DNA from: Sophora flavescens
Lineage: Eukaryota; Streptophyta; Magnoliopsida; Fabales; Fabaceae
Direction: 5' to 3'
Assembly: GCA_030762895.1 (NCBI GenBank)
Contig: CM061070.1
Coordinates: forward strand, 51,039,007-51,103,006
DNA: 64,000 nucleotides
Part shown: positions 1-13,323 of the stretch, piece after piece
How the letters are laid out: each line of letters starts with the position of its first letter
Numbering within the stretch: position 1 is the stretch's first letter
Position numbers and translations under genes: made by a program
Notes under the pieces: generated by a model
What the model saw: the letters and a program-made list of their open reading frames with translations, nothing else
The model's database searches: none
Told to the model about the DNA's origin: nothing

Positions 1-1521
1 TGAGATCTAACATGTGCTTTCATTATGCAGTAATACTTTAATATAAGTAAACGTAGGATAAGCTTTCATTGAAAAATACGCTTCCACCCTTGTAGACGGC
101 CTGCTTACCTTGGTAAAGCTACTTGTTTATTTAATTTAGAAGACTGATTTTGTTAAGTGAACGAGGCTCTAAATGTTTTCTAGACGAATACCAAAATAAC
201 TTGTTTAGATACAGCAAGTCCAAAGACTTGATAATAAGCACGTCTATTTTGCCACGTAAGCAGACGGAAGTAATTAGTACAAGTAAATGAACTGAAACAT
301 AAAGTAATCTAGTAGACGAGCTCCCACGTCACCAGACGGAGATATTTATAACTCATTGAGGAATAGCAAGTCCGAAGACTTGATAGACAAGAGGATATGA
401 CACGTCATCAGACGAGCAAAATAAAATATTGAACAGACTTAGTCTCTCATATAACTAAGTAGATGGAATTTTTCTTAGACGAGCTCTATCTTTGAAATGA
501 ATTAAATGCAATCTGAATCTCGTGAATTTATTTCAAATGATTGATATTTATTTCAATAGAATATTTGTTCTTCACATTTGTTTTATCTGCTTTAATGTTT
601 CACCTTGTTGTAAAAGAAACATAGTACCATCAAGAAATGCAAAAAGCATAATCGTACAATAAGCTACCTGCAAAACAATGCAGACGATGACAACTTTATG
701 GCTGAAAAAGCTGAATTATACACAAAGGAGGAACAACAAGTTCTCAAGCTACAAAACTCAGAGCAGTAAGCCTCCAATTTCATGCTACCTCGATAACCAA
801 GAGTACTATTCAGCATTGCCACAATCAAGCTATCAGTCACAACGGATATCATGCATTAAATGCTATCTCTAAACGGGATTATTCAAAGTAACCGTTGTAG
901 AAATACAAGTGAAGAAGAAGGTCGCTATAAATAGGAGACCTGAGATACTGAAATAAGAACTCTTGACTGCAAAACCTTACGAGCTCACCTTTTACTCATA
1001 CTCATATTTCTTTAGAGAACAAGAGTCAGTATATCTTAGTTTGAATATTCTGTAAATATTCATCTGATCTTAAACTGACATATCTTCGCACATAGTGAGT
1101 TAAGAAGATCAAACATTAAATCTCTTTGTTATAGTTAGAGCCTGAAGAGGCTTGGTAAGAAAGAAATACTTGTAAGCCTGAAGAGGTGTTGAATACTTGG
1201 TTGTAATCTATTTGGAGAGATAGTGGATAAATCCTTCAGGTCGAAGGGACTGGACGTAGCTCTTGGTTGGAAGAGATTGAACCAGGATAAAATCTCTTGC
1301 GTGAATCTTCTATCCCTAAACTCTTCAGTTTTATTTGCTTATACTAACTGTGGGGTTTTGATATTGCTTTTGTTAAAGTCTTTTAAAAATGATCTTTTTC
1401 TTTGCGCGTGCTTCTGCTTTCTAATCTCCTTGAGTACAAAATTTGTTTTAAATGTTGTTTTCAAAAATTATTAACAAACACAATTCAACCCCCCTTCTTG
1501 TGTTTGCATGTGTTAACTTCA
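1..1521 (+). repeat. 5' LTR of SIRE-like element (partial)
   Basis: Aligns base for base with 10303-11829; both copies end in GTGTTAACTTCA. The first about 87 bases (equivalent to 10216-10302) are outside the window. It contains a TATA box and a polypyrimidine stretch just before its 3' end. Confidence 0.9.
926..933 (+). promoter_or_regulatory. TATA box in 5' LTR
   Basis: TATAAATA within CTATAAATAGGAGACC, conserved at 11234-11241 in the 3' LTR. A likely core promoter for the genomic transcript; the start would fall some 30 bases downstream. Confidence 0.6.
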
Positions 1522-1523
1522 GT

Positions 1524-1535
1524 TGTTATCAGAGC
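1524..1535 (+). other. Primer binding site (initiator tRNA-Met type)
   Basis: TTGTTATCAGAGC begins two bases after the LTR end and matches the usual plant PBS TGGTATCAGAGC with two changes near its start. The following CTCAGCCTCGAAAGGG is also normal for SIRE-like leaders. Confidence 0.65.
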
Positions 1536-1592
1536 TCAGCCTCGAAAGGGTTGAGCATCTAACAAGTGTTGAGGGAGTACGATCCAACAACC

Positions 1593-3260
1593 ATGGATGC
1601 AGAAGGACAAGCTATCAACAGACCTCCTCTCTTTGATGGAACAGATTATGACTACTGGAAGAAGAGAATGATGGCCTTCTTAGATGCACAAAATGTAAAT
1701 ATTTGGGAGCTGATTGAAACCGGCTACACCGAACCAAGAAATGAAGCTGAAGCCGCTGTTCCTAGAGCCCAATGGACTCAAGAGCGGAAAAACCAACATC
1801 AGCTGAATTTGAAGGCTAAGCATTATCTCATGTGTGCTATAACCATATCTGACCACGACAAAGTTCACAGCTGCAATACTGCTGAAGAAATCTGGGATAC
1901 TCTTGCCCTTGCTCATGAGGGTTCCTCACAAGTTAAGGAATCCAAGATCAGCATGCTGGTTCATCAGTATGAGTTGTTCAAGATGGGTGAACATGAAACA
2001 ATATACCAAATGTTTGGAAGATTCCAAACCATCATCAACAGTCTCATATCTCTTGGAAAAGTTTATGAAAATAGAGATCATGTCAGAAAAATTCTTAGAA
2101 GTCTATCCAAGCAATGGATACCCAAAGTTACTGCCATTCGGGAAGAAAAAAACCTGAATACACTCTCTCTGAAAGAGCTTCTTGGATCTATCAAGGTTCA
2201 TGAACTTGAATTTAATGAAGAAGAAAACTTCAGAAAAGGAAAATCTATTGCCCTAAAGGCAAAGAAAGCAAGTTCATCAAAAGTTCTCAAAGCTGCTGAG
2301 TCATCAGATGAATCTGAATCTTCTGATAATGATGAAGGATCAGATGAGGATGAATTGTCCTTTATCTCCAGGAAGATTCAACATATGTGGAGAAAGAAAG
2401 GTGGTTTCAGAAGGAAGCAACTCCACAAAAAGTTTTCCAAGGAGAAGTCAGACTCCAAGGAAAAAGGTCCACCCTTGTGCTTGGAATGCAAGAAACATGG
2501 TCATTTCAAAGCTGACTGCCCTGAGCTAAAGGACAAAAAGAAATTCTTCAAAAAGAAGAAAGGCATGATGGCTACATGGGAGGATCTTGATCTGTCTTCT
2601 TTAGATGAAGAAAATGAAGCAGATGAAGAAGCAAATATCTATCTCATGGTAGACACTGCATCAGAAAGAGAATACACTGATGCTGAGGTAATGGACTCTA
2701 ACCCGTCCACTCTTCAAAATGCTTTTGATGAATTGTTGCATGAGTCGTCTATACTATCACGAGAATATAAGAGTCTCAAAACGAAGTTTTCTAAACTGAC
2801 TAGAGAATATGATAGGGTCTGCACTGAGAAACAAAACCTCAAAAATAAAAACGACATACTAAAATCAGTGAATGCCAGTCTAGCTGACAAAGTGATGTGT
2901 GAACCTGATGTCTCTTGTGAAGTTGCAAAACTGAAACAAGATATAACATATCTAACTGATTCTCTGTCAAAGCTTGTAGGTGGCTCATATAAGCTTAATC
3001 TCATTTTAAGGTATTCTAGGTCACCTTATGATAAATCTGGTCTTGGTTATGACAAAGAGATGTAAGACGCATCTCACAAAAAGTCAAAACCACTTAAACA
3101 GCATAAAACTTCAAAAGTTCCAAATAAATATACCAAAGCTAAGCCTAGCTCGTCCAACACCTTTTGTAAAGTGTGTGGAAAAAGTGGGCATATTATATCT
3201 AGATGCATACACAATAAACATGCTAAGCATACTCGTCCAGTGATAACTAACAAGAAATGA
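1593..3260 (+). pseudogene. gag: SIRE-like gag, one in-frame stop
   Basis: The nucleocapsid/capsid precursor packages element RNA. The first ATG is at 1593 (MDAEGQAINRPPLFDGTDY), matching the conserved N-terminus of SIRE gag. A UBN2-type capsid region follows, then acidic and lysine-rich linkers, and a CX2CX4HX4C zinc knuckle at about 2478-2519 (CLECKKHGHFKADC). A coiled-coil-like stretch runs at about 2740-2970. TAA at 3063-3065 interrupts the frame, but the same frame continues and holds a second knuckle at 3165-3206 (CKVCGKSGHIISRC) before TGA at 3258. Two knuckles far apart fit a long SIRE gag. The stop and the frameshift beyond it make it non-functional. Confidence 0.85.
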
Positions 3261-4856
3261 CCCAAGTCAGTTTGGGTACCTAAAGATAAGATAATGCCTG
3301 TTGCACATTTGCTTAACAATAGGAAGAAAACAAATGTCTTGGTACTTGGACAGCGGCTGCTCACGACATATAACGGGAGAAAGGTCTATGTTCCAAAACC
3401 TTAAGCCCAAAGATGGTGGCTGGGTCACATTTGGAGGAAATCAGAAAGGGAAAATCATTGGTATAGGTAAAATTGGTAAACATCATTTTCCCTCCATTGA
3501 TAATGTTCTTTTAGTAAATGGCTTGAAGTACAATCTACTAAGCATAAGTCAATTATGTGACAGTGGATATGAAGTGTCTTTTGATAAGAACATGTGTACT
3601 GTCAAGAAATATGATGGATCACTTTTATTCACCGCAAAAAGGCAAAACAATCTCTATAAGATTGACTTGGAGGACCTCTCAAATCAAAGTGTCTCATGTC
3701 TAGTGTCCATTGAAGATGAGCGATGGATTTGGCACAAAAGGCTAGGTCATGCAAGATTGAAATTAATTTCAAAGCTAAACAAGCATAACCTCGTGAGAGG
3801 ACTACAAAACCTTAAGTTCAAATCTGATGCTCTCTCGTGATGCATGTCAAAAGGAAAACAAGTCAAAGATTCTTTTGAATCTAAGAATGTTATTAGTACC
3901 AATAGACCACTAGAGTTGCTACATCTTGATCTTTTTGGTCCAACAAGGACCGCCTCTCACAAGTGGTAAGAAATATGGTATTGTTGTAGTGGACGATTAC
4001 ACTAGATGGACATGGGTTATGTTCCTAACTCACAAGGATGAGTCTTTTAAGGTCTTTTTTTTATTCTGCAAACGTGTACAAAATGAAAAAGGCATGTGTA
4101 TCACTTCAACCAGGAGTGACCATGGGGGAGAGTTTTAAAATGAGCTATTTCATAAGTTCTATGAAGAGAGTGGTATCCTTCACAACCTCTCAATACCTAG
4201 AACACCAAAGCAAAATGGTGTGGTAGAGAGAAAGAACGGATCTCTTCAAGAGATGGCTAGGACTATGCTCAATGACAATTCTATCCCTAAACACTTCTGG
4301 GCTGAAGTCATTATCACGCTGTTACATTCAGAACAGAATATACATTAGACTTATCCTGAATAAGACTCCTTATGAATTGTGGAAAGGAAGAAAACCCAAC
4401 ATATCTTATTTTCACCCCTTTGGTTGTAAATGCTATATACTGAATACTAAAGATCAACTTGGTAAGTTTGATGCTAAAACAGATAGTGGAATACTATTAG
4501 GATATTCTGAACCATCTAAAGGCTTTAGAGTTTATAACTCTAGGATTCTGATAGTAGAGGAAAGTATTCATGTCAGGTTTGATGACAAACTGCCTGATAA
4601 GAAATTATCAGAGCTAGATGAAGCTTTTACAGATCTTGATCTAAGCATTCTAGGAGACTCACCTGAGATAAAAGTTGATGATCAAGAAGATGACCACACT
4701 CAACAACCAGAAATTTCCACTTCTCAACATGGTACAGTTCTAAAATCTTGGTACTTCAAGATTTATCATCCACAAGATCAGATCATTGGAAACCCCAATG
4801 ACAAGCTAAGAACCAGATCAACCTTCAGAGAACAAGACAATTCTGCACTAGTCTGA
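3261..4856 (+). pseudogene. pol: SIRE-like protease and integrase, several frameshifts and stops
   Basis: A frameshift at about 3328-3340 separates gag from the protease frame. The aspartic protease active site DSGCSRH starts at about 3349. The GAG-pre-integrase domain with WHKRLGH is at about 3726. TGA at 3838-3840 breaks the zinc-binding domain. The integrase core starts with HLDLFGPT at about 3922, shifts frame at about 3955-3965 and continues with VVDDYTRWTW; TAA follows at 4136-4138. The region around the third catalytic acidic residue (PKQNGVVERKNG) lies at about 4206-4240 in another frame, and a further shift occurs near 4330. The C-terminal part runs to 4856. This polyprotein segment cannot be translated intact. 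Confidence 0.85.
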
Positions 4857-4857
4857 G

Positions 4858-6387
4858 TTGGAACCAAAAACAGTAGACGAGGCTCTGCCAGATGATGGTT
4901 GGATTCTACCTATGCAAGAAGAACTCAATCAGTTTGAAAGAAGTGATGTTTGGACTCTGGTTCCAATGCCCAAAGACAAATCAGTGATTGGAACAAAGTG
5001 GGTTTACAGAAACAAACTTGATGAAAATGGTAAGGTAATAAGAAACAAAGCAAGACTTGTTGCTCAAGGTTTCTCTCAAGAAGAAGGTATAGATTATACT
5101 GAAACCTTTGCACCTGTTGCTAGATTAGAAGCTATTAGAATTCTACTTTCATTCGTTGCACATCATAGTATTATGCTTTTACAGATGGATGTTAAGAGTG
5201 CTTTTCTAAATGGCTTTATTAATGAAGAAGTATATGTTATGCAACCTCCGGGTTTTGAGTGTGAAACGCATCCTGAACATGTATATAAGCTTAAGAAAGC
5301 TTTGTACGGTCTTAAGCAAGCTCCTAGAGCTTGGTATGACAGATTAAGTTCCTTTCTTATGGAAAATGGATTCAATAGAGGAAAGGTTGACACAACCTTA
5401 TTTAGAAAATCCATTAAGTCTAATTTCATAGTTGTACAGATATATGTTGATGATATTATTTTTTGTGGTACTAATGAGTCTCTATGCAAAGAATTCTCTA
5501 AGTTAATGCATAAAGAGTTTGAAATGAGCATTATGGGAGAACTCAGATTCTTCCTTGGACTTCAAGTAAAACAAACCATGGACGAGGTGCTCATCCACCA
5601 AACCGAGTATACAAAAGAGCTTCTGAAGAAGTTTAAGATGGATGATTGTAAAAAAATGAATACTCCTATGCACCCCACTTCCATACTGAAAAAAGATGAT
5701 AAAGAGAAAAATGTAGACCAAAAGGTATATAGAGGTATGATAGGATCTCTCTTATATCTTATTGCGTCTAGGCCTGATATTATGTTCAGTGTATGTTTAT
5801 GTGCTCGATTTCAATCTGATCCTAGAGAATCTCACTTATCAAAAGTTAAGAGAATTTTTAGATATTTAAAAGGTACTACTGATATTGGTTTGTACTTTAA
5901 GAAAAATGAAGATTACAGATTAGTTGGTTTTTGTGATGCTGACTATGCTGAAGATAGAATTGAAAGAAAAAGCACTAGTGGAGGATGTCACTTCATTGGA
6001 GCTAATCTTGAATCATGGTCAAGCAAAAGACAAAGTACCATTGCTTTATCAATCGCTGAAGCTGAGTATATATCTACTGCAAATTGCTGCTCACAACTTC
6101 TCTGGATCAAACATCAATTGGAGGACTACAATATATTTGTAAGTAGTATTCCGCTTATGTGTGATAATACTGCTGCAATAAATCTATCTAAGAATCCAAT
6201 TTTGCATTGTAGAGCTAAGCACATAGAGATTAAACATCATTTTATTAGGGATTATGAGCAAAAAGGTGTGATTGATATTCAATTTGTAGATACTGACCAT
6301 CAATGGGCAGATATCTTTACTTAACCTCTTGCAAAGGATAGATTTATCTTTATTAGGAAGCATCTTAATATGATATGTGTGGATTAA
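4858..6387 (+). pseudogene. pol: SIRE-like reverse transcriptase and RNase H
   Basis: This is the best preserved part of the element, a 488-codon open stretch. It carries the copia RT signature: the ARLVAQGFSQ block at about 5050, QMDVKSAFLNGF at about 5185, LYGLKQAPRAWY at about 5305 and the catalytic YVDD at 5443-5454. RNase H follows with FCDADYAED at about 5930 and IAEAEYIST at about 6052. A TAA at 6322-6324 sits where the conserved DIFTKPL motif expects lysine. Beyond it the frame continues in register to TAA at 6385-6387, so a point change truncated the last about 20 residues. RT and RNase H active-site residues look intact. Confidence 0.9.
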
Positions 6388-6877
6388 TTTAGGTGTCTAG
6401 CCTCGAGAAAATTTTGTTTTGTTAATCCTGCATGTATTACATATGCTCGTCTAATACCTATTAAAAGCTGTGCGTCTATTGCATACTGTATCGCTCGTCC
6501 ATATGATGCGTCCACTGATACTGGTTATCGCGTCCATTGTATAGTTTCAGACGAGTTCACATCTGCCCGTGTTTAAGCATATTTTTTGTGTGTTAATAAA
6601 TGCATTTATTTTGCCTCAAGACAAATTTATCCTTTATTCTCTTTGCTGAGTCAGTACTTCCATCAATCCCATCAATACCTTTTTATAGTTCCAAGTTACC
6701 AACGCCGTTTTATCATAATGGCATGTCATGTCAAAAGTTTTTTTCTAACCTTTGAGATTCAAAATTCCTTTAAAAGTAATCTTTTCCCTATGAGAAAAAC
6801 TTTACAATTCCATAACCTCTCGAGCTCTCTCTCTACCTCTCTCTGCTTTCAAACCCTAAGCTCTTTGATCACCTAAA
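6388..6877 (+). other. Spacer between pol and the env-like region
   Basis: About 490 bases without a recognisable product. The part before 6878 is rich in CT (CTCTCGAGCTCTCTCTCTACCTCTCTCTGC), resembling a plant leader upstream of the next ATG. Confidence 0.4.
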
Positions 6878-9785
6878 ATGGCTTCTTCTTCAACCTTTAC
6901 CGTGGACAAGCTCAACTTGGAAATAGAGCATCATTTCAACCTTGAAGTGCTGCAAGACTACAATAATCTAGATATAAATAAATATGTCAATGCAGCCGGG
7001 TGGGGAGGACTCTTCACAGAGAAGGTCTTTGTCTTTCCCAATCTGATCAGGGATTTCTGCAGAAACGTCAAAGTGACTAATACTGATTTCTTCTCAACGG
7101 TGTTAAGAAAGAAGATTGTAATCTCGGAGAAGACTATTGCTGATGCAATTTCCTGTGCTCAGGAGGGTTTAGTCTTTACTGAGTCATGGGAAGAGGATCT
7201 GGGTGGCTATGATACTATTGAAGTCTGTCTCATGAAAGAAGACACGGTCAGAACTCATACTTGGAAGACTGTTGAAATGAAGGACATTGTTCGCATCCTT
7301 CATCAACTTCTTAACAAGGTGGTTCTTCACAAGGTTGGATCCAAAGACAACCTCTCCTCTCTGTACAAATTCTGCCTCTGCAATCTTCTCACTGAATCAA
7401 AGATCAGTCTTCCAACAATTTTGTACGGAAGATTCAGAGACACTGTGATGAATAAGAAAAGACTCTATGCACTTCCTTTTTGCCATCTTCTTTCCAATAT
7501 TTTCAAGGCTCGAGGAATTCATGAGATTCTTGCTGCAAAGACTCTTGAGGAGCAAGCTAGGATATTGACTGAAAAACCAATATCGGCTGCAGACTTTGGT
7601 AAAATGAACATAGCCAACATGAACCTCAGTACCTATGCTGGTGCTGCAATGGCCAAGACTAAGGAGTTGATGAAAGCTAAAGAAGAGATGGTGGAACAAA
7701 ACAATGCTGAAGTCCTAGGAGTAAAACGAATAACTAGGCAAAAGACCACTGCAACAAGGAAGCCTGCTCCCAAGAGACCAGCAAGTGGCATTGTTATCAG
7801 GGAACCTTCTGATTCCCCTGCTGCAAAGAAGTAAAGAAGAGTTATCTTCTCCCACAATGAAGATGAGGAAACTGATGAGGACAACATTCCTATCAGTTCA
7901 ATTCTGAAGAAGCAGAAGACCTCGGTTGCTGCTGCTGAGGTCATTATGCCTGTTCCAACAATTGTTCCAACAAAACCTAAAAGGCAACCAACAAGAAAAT
8001 CCAGATCAACTAAGACTTCTAAGGTAACTATCTCTGCTAATGATCCTGTTCAAATAGCAGTAGATGCCCTCGTGTCTAGTTTAGAAACTAGGATTGATGA
8101 TGTGCCTGTCTCCACTCCAAATGACGTGTACATTCCACCACCCCTTTCACCCCAACCAACACAAATAGCCACTCCACAATTTCAACCTATTATCCCTGCC
8201 GATGATCCCTGGTTCAATCAACCAGATGATGGCATTTCCCCTGGTGCTCCTTTCCCCAAACCCTTGAGAACCTTATTTCCCTTCACCTCAACTTTTGTCC
8301 TTTATGATGGCAAATCTGAGGACTGGGCCAAGGTAAAAAGGGAATGGAAAGTTCTGTTTCATTCTCACCAACCTGAACCCGAACACATTCCAACCAGATG
8401 GTATCCTCTACCCAAGTATGAGGAAGAAATCAACCCACCTGTTGAACCACTTTACCTACCTCATCCTGAGTGTAAATTAATAAAAAATGTACCATCTCAA
8501 ATGCATAATAACTTAGGGTCATTAGTCACTCATCTACCTCTAAACAAATTCCCCCCCATAAAAATTTACCCTAACCTTTTCAAAACTCCTCCTTTCATAC
8601 CCCTCACTGATGGAGTTGAGAGACATATCATACCTGTCTAGGAGACTGACCCTAAAAGGAAAAATCTTCATACCATTCCTGAGCGTAGAGCAAGATCATC
8701 AAAGCATGTCCCCATGATCATGCCAAGGGACACTAAATGGGTGTCTTTTGAGCATCCCAGAGTCTATTGGAGGGCCTCTGACTTCTTTTTGGATCAGCTC
8801 TACTATGAAATCTTTGAAGTGGGAATTCAGTCAAATCAGAGTTGATAGAGCCACGCATTTTGTCCCTCCATCCTGACTGAGACATAATGAAGCAACCAGA
8901 ATTGGAATCATGCCTTACAGGATCTGTCCAAGACTGCCAATGTTAGATCTAAATAAGGACAAGGACATGAAAAACAGAAGATTCAAGGGAGTGATGCCTG
9001 AAGCTGAATCAACAATGCTTGATCTAGACCAAGAAACCTTTGACTACTCAATTTTGGATTTCCTTTTGCCTACTGAATCCATTGAGTTGATCAACGAACA
9101 TAGAGCTGCTGAATTATGGAAATCTCACATTATCCACTGCACCCGAGAGGCATCTTCCTCTGGTCTGTCTGAAGAGGAGAATAAGGATATTCCCATGGTT
9201 AGGAGGAAGTGTGGTCTGTCAAACTTTAGATATATGATCTATAAAGACCTCTGGGGACTTCCTATAAACAGTAAGAATGTGGAATTCATCTATCCCATTA
9301 GATGGGCAAAGGAAGTCTCAGTGATCCCTCCACCTACTTCTGAACCTATCATGGATGAACCTGTTGTTGAAGAAGATAGTCAATTTGCCACTACTGTCGG
9401 CTTAGAGGAAACAGCTGAATCAATTCACCATCAGAGCTCATCAGAAAGACAATCTTCTCAACCACTAGCTCTAGTTGTGATGCACCCTTCAGATCAATCA
9501 AGAACACTAAGCACATTTCAAGAGTCTGCTGAAAGCTCAAGGCAACAGGCTCTGCCATCTAATCTTGAAGAGGTTCTTGGAAAAATAGTTGATGAAAGGG
9601 TTGGAAAGATAGTTGATGAGAAGGTTGAAAAGTTGACTGAGAAGATTAAGGAGGATGTCAACCAGCAAGTTCAAACCTCAATGGCTCCAACCTTAGAGGT
9701 TGTAAATAAAATGCTGGAATATCTCATGAACTTCAAGAAAAGTCAGACTCAGAACCCTCCTCTTCCACCACCTCGTCCTGCTTAA
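6878..9785 (+). pseudogene. Env-like third coding region of SIRE-lineage element, broken
   Basis: SIRE/Maximus elements carry a coding region between RNase H and the 3' LTR, historically called env-like because of its position; its function is unproven. Here ATG 6878 opens 318 codons ending at TAA 7832-7834. The same frame resumes after the stop and stays open to TAG 8639-8641, through a proline-rich segment at about 8130-8300. A frameshift between about 8840 and 8910 moves the last part (8910-9785) to another frame. That part ends in a coiled-coil-like repeat of V-D-E-K-V around residues 228-262 and a proline-rich tail. I see no clear signal peptide or strong transmembrane segment, so an envelope role is not supported by this copy. 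Confidence 0.75.
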
Positions 9786-10202
9786 CCTTTACTTAATTTT
9801 TTTTCTTATACTGACAATGATGGTCCTCTCCTTTTACCTTTTAGACTGATGACCAAAAGGGGGAGAAAGGAAAGAAAAGAGATTTATATATATATATATA
9901 TATAAAGTCAGTTTTTGAAAAGCTCTTATTTGTTTGTATTTGCATATTCTCTTCTACTTGCTAACTGTTTTGATACTTATGTTTGCTTATTTGCTTTAAT
10001 ATCCGCTGCTCTGATACTTATGCTTATTTATTCCCTTATATATACTCTAAGTATGATAAGATGTTGCACCTATCTGTTGGGTTATATGCAGTTGTTTTTC
10101 ATATGCTTATTCTGCTTAATTATTTGAATGCTTTATCTTAGAGGGAGCCCTGCAAGCTCTTTTAGACCTTGCTTTTCAAATTTAATTAGTTTTGTCAACA
10201 TC
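9786..10202 (+). other. SIRE-like 3' untranslated region
   Basis: No reading frame of note. It holds two purine-rich GGGGGAGA-type stretches (at about 9858 and 10208) and a short TA run at 9889-9904. Confidence 0.5.
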
Positions 10203-10214
10203 AAAAAGGGGGAG
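10203..10214 (+). other. Polypurine tract of SIRE-like element
   Basis: AAAAAGGGGGAG lies directly before the inferred 3' LTR start. It is the expected plus-strand primer site. The similar purine run at 9858-9869 could be a second, central-like copy. Confidence 0.75.
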
Positions 10215-10215
10215 A

Positions 10216-11829
10216 TTATTGGAACCAAAGTGGTTTTGGATTTAATAATCTTTAAGTTTTGATGCTAACAAAAGGATTAAATTTGCTTGGCAAAGTGTTA
10301 GTTGAGATCTAACATGTGCTTTTAGTTACGCAGGAATACTTTAATATAAGTAAACATAGGATGAGCTTTCATTGAAAAATACGCGTCCACCCTTCTAGAC
10401 GGGCTGCTTACCTTGGTAAAGCTACTTGTTTATTTAATTTAATAGACTGATTTTCTTAAGTGAACGAGGCTCTAAATGTTTGCTAGGCGAATACCAAAAT
10501 AACTTGTTTAGATACAGCAAGTCCAAAGACTTGATAATAAGCACGTCCATCTTGCCACGTAAGCAGACGGAAGTAATTAGTACAAGTAAATGAACTGAAA
10601 CATAAAGTAATCTAGTAGACAAGCTCTAACTGCCACATCACCAGACGGAGATCTTTATAACTCATTGAGGAATAGCAAGTCCGAAGACTTTATAGACAAG
10701 AGGATATGCCATGTCATCAGACGAGCAAAATAAAATATTGAACAGACTTAGTCTCTCATATAACTAAGTAGACGAAGTTTTTCTTAGACAAGCTCTATCT
10801 TTGAAATGAATTAAATGCAATCCGAATCTCTTGAATTTATTTCAAATGATTGATATTTATTTCAATAGAATATTTGTTTTTCACATTTGTTTTATCTGCT
10901 TTAATGTTTCACCTTGTTGTAAAAGAAACATAGTACCATCAAGAAATGAAAAAAGCAGAATCGTACAATAAGCCACTGCAAAACAATCTGTACGATGACA
11001 ACTTTATGACTGAAAAAGCTGAATTATACACAAAGGAGGAACAACAAGTTCTCAAGCTACAAAACTCAGAGCAGTAAGCCTCCAATTTCATGCTACCTCG
11101 ATAACCAAGAGTACTATTCAGCATTGCCACAATCAAGCTATCAGTCACAACGGATATCATGCATTAAATGCTATCTCTAAATGGGATTATTCAAAGTAAC
11201 CGTTGAAGAAATACAAGTGAAGAAGAAGGTCACTATAAATAGGAGACCCGAGATACTGAAACAAGAACTCTTGACTGCACAACCTTACGAGCTCAACTTT
11301 TACTCATACTCATATTTCTTTAGAGGACAAGAGTCAGTATTTCTTAGTTTGAATATTGTGTAAATATTCATCTGATCTTAAACTGTCATATCCTCACACA
11401 TAGTGAGTTAAGAAGATCAAACATTAAATCTCTTTGTTAGAGTTAGAGCCTAAAGAGGCTTGGTAAGAAAGAAATACTTGTAAGTCTGGAGAGGTGTTGA
11501 ATACTTGGTTGTAATCTATTTGGAGAAATAGTGGATAAATCCTTCAGGTCGAAGGGATTAGACGTAGCTTTTGGTTGGAAGAGAGTGAACCAGGATAAAA
11601 TCTCTTGTGTGAATCTTCTATCCCTAAACTCTTCAGTTTTATTTGCTTATACTAACTATGGGGTTTTGATATTGCTTTTGTTGAAGTCTTTTAAAAAGGA
11701 TCTTTTTCTTTGTACGCGCTTCTGCTTTCTAATCTCCTTGAGTGCAAAATTTGTTTTAAAGGTTGTTTTCTAAAATTATTAGCAAACACAATTCAACCCC
11801 CCTTCTTGTGTTTGCCTGTGTTAACTTCA
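10216..11829 (+). repeat. 3' LTR of SIRE-like element
   Basis: Begins directly after the polypurine tract (TTATTGGAACCAAAGTGG) and ends TTAACTTCA at 11829. From 10303 on it matches the 5' LTR at 1-1521. A TATA box is at 11234-11241. Sequence homologous to the gypsy-type LTR starts immediately at 11830. Confidence 0.88.
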
Positions 11830-13323
11830 TAGCTCGTCCTCTAGCATCCGGTTCATAAGGAGTTCCATATAGTTCCTCGGTAATTGTTCCTCCATTGGGT
11901 CTTCTCATGGAATAAGATAAACATACACAATATACATAAATAGGAGATAAGAAACAATTCTATCATCATAAGCGGAAAAGAATCATAGTATACAATACAA
12001 TAATAGTCAAAGACACACATCACACATAAATAACATACATCCTTAATTTACGAAATCATCCTCTACCCTTACTCTCATGCAACTAAACCTTTATGCTGAC
12101 GTGACCACCACGATCCTGTCACACAACCTCCATCATAATAGGGATGTTAGTCATTCGTCCGAGCGAGCACTCCCCTCTATCCTATATATATCCAGATGTA
12201 TATGTATACATAAATGGTCTGAAACCACAATGCCCGAAGCTACACATAATAATAATATTAGTAGCACATAAATGGTCCAAAGGCACAGTAGCCCAAAGCT
12301 ACATGGAGCCGCTCTGCAAGGATTACGAATATATCTACGGATACTCTGACCTCATGCGTTCCACTCACACGGCTATGATCAACAACATGCATCTATATGG
12401 GTCTCACTGACGTATATCGAGTCATACCCTAATGCCTTAACCTCTCATCACTATCTCATAAACTATCTCAAGTTATATCACGTAATTAATCTCCTCATAA
12501 TAAAATATTATTTAATTAGGTTAGACACGTCTAAATCACATTCATTCTCTCCCCAATATACATATCTCCCGACCAACATATATCATTGCCTAAATAACAA
12601 CTAAACATTAAATAGCATATATTGCACATTATCAGACCAAACAGATTATACACAGTAAAATAATAATAAAATATTCAGATATCACGAAACATCACATAAA
12701 GCAGTTTATCACAACCAGCGCATCACAAGAAGTTCAACAGTGATAAAATCATTCATCCTTGAATATTATAAAATTATCCTAATGGTGATAAACCTAAAAT
12801 CCCCAAATCATCGTTGGTACTACGGGGTAGTTTCCAATGTGATTTTGGTATTGTCGATTAGTCGACCACTAGTAGGGTTTAGGTAGCCCTACACCATTAT
12901 TACAAATTATATGCTACTTATCCGTTCCGATGATATGATATTTCTTTCTCCCACCTGAGCTAACACTGGAATCACGAAATTGAATCTCCTCGTTACCACA
13001 CCACAAGCTACCAATTCAACCTTCAACCAAAACAACATAAAACAATCTAATCAAACAAAAGCCATCTATTTTGTTTTTTCGATGGAGGGGCCTCGTTAAA
13101 ACCTTATGATACAAAACCCTCCTTAGGGAAAAAAGCATCATGAAGGAAAAAGAGTGCCCATATTATTAATAAAAAGAGAAAAGAAAAATACAAAAGCATG
13201 GGGGGGGCATAGACCTGGCCCAAGGAAAGAAAGAAAGAGGAACAAATTATCTAAATCTATAATTAGGAGGTTATATATATCATGATAAAAGTCAGCAATA
13301 ACAAAATTAGGGACTAAATCCCA

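Larger units (their letters stand above)
1..11829 (+). mobile_element. SIRE-lineage Ty1/copia LTR retrotransposon, decayed, 5' end cut by window
   Basis: Two direct LTRs (1-1521, lacking about 87 bases off the window edge, and 10216-11829) enclose a primer binding site, a gag with zinc knuckles, a copia-order pol (protease, integrase, RT, RNase H) and a long env-like region before the polypurine tract. Copia domain order plus a third coding region after RNase H is typical of the SIRE/Maximus lineage. The LTRs differ at about 14 of the first 240 aligned bases by eye, so the insertion is not recent. All coding parts carry stops or frameshifts. It inserted into a gypsy-type LTR that resumes at 11830; the 5' target duplication lies outside the window, and the 3' flank reads TAGCT. 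Confidence 0.9.

Noticed and set aside
11830..12410. Small plus-strand frames (for example at 12077 and 12144)
   Set aside because: They lie in sequence that is the reverse complement of an LTR; the frames are not conserved in the other LTR copy.
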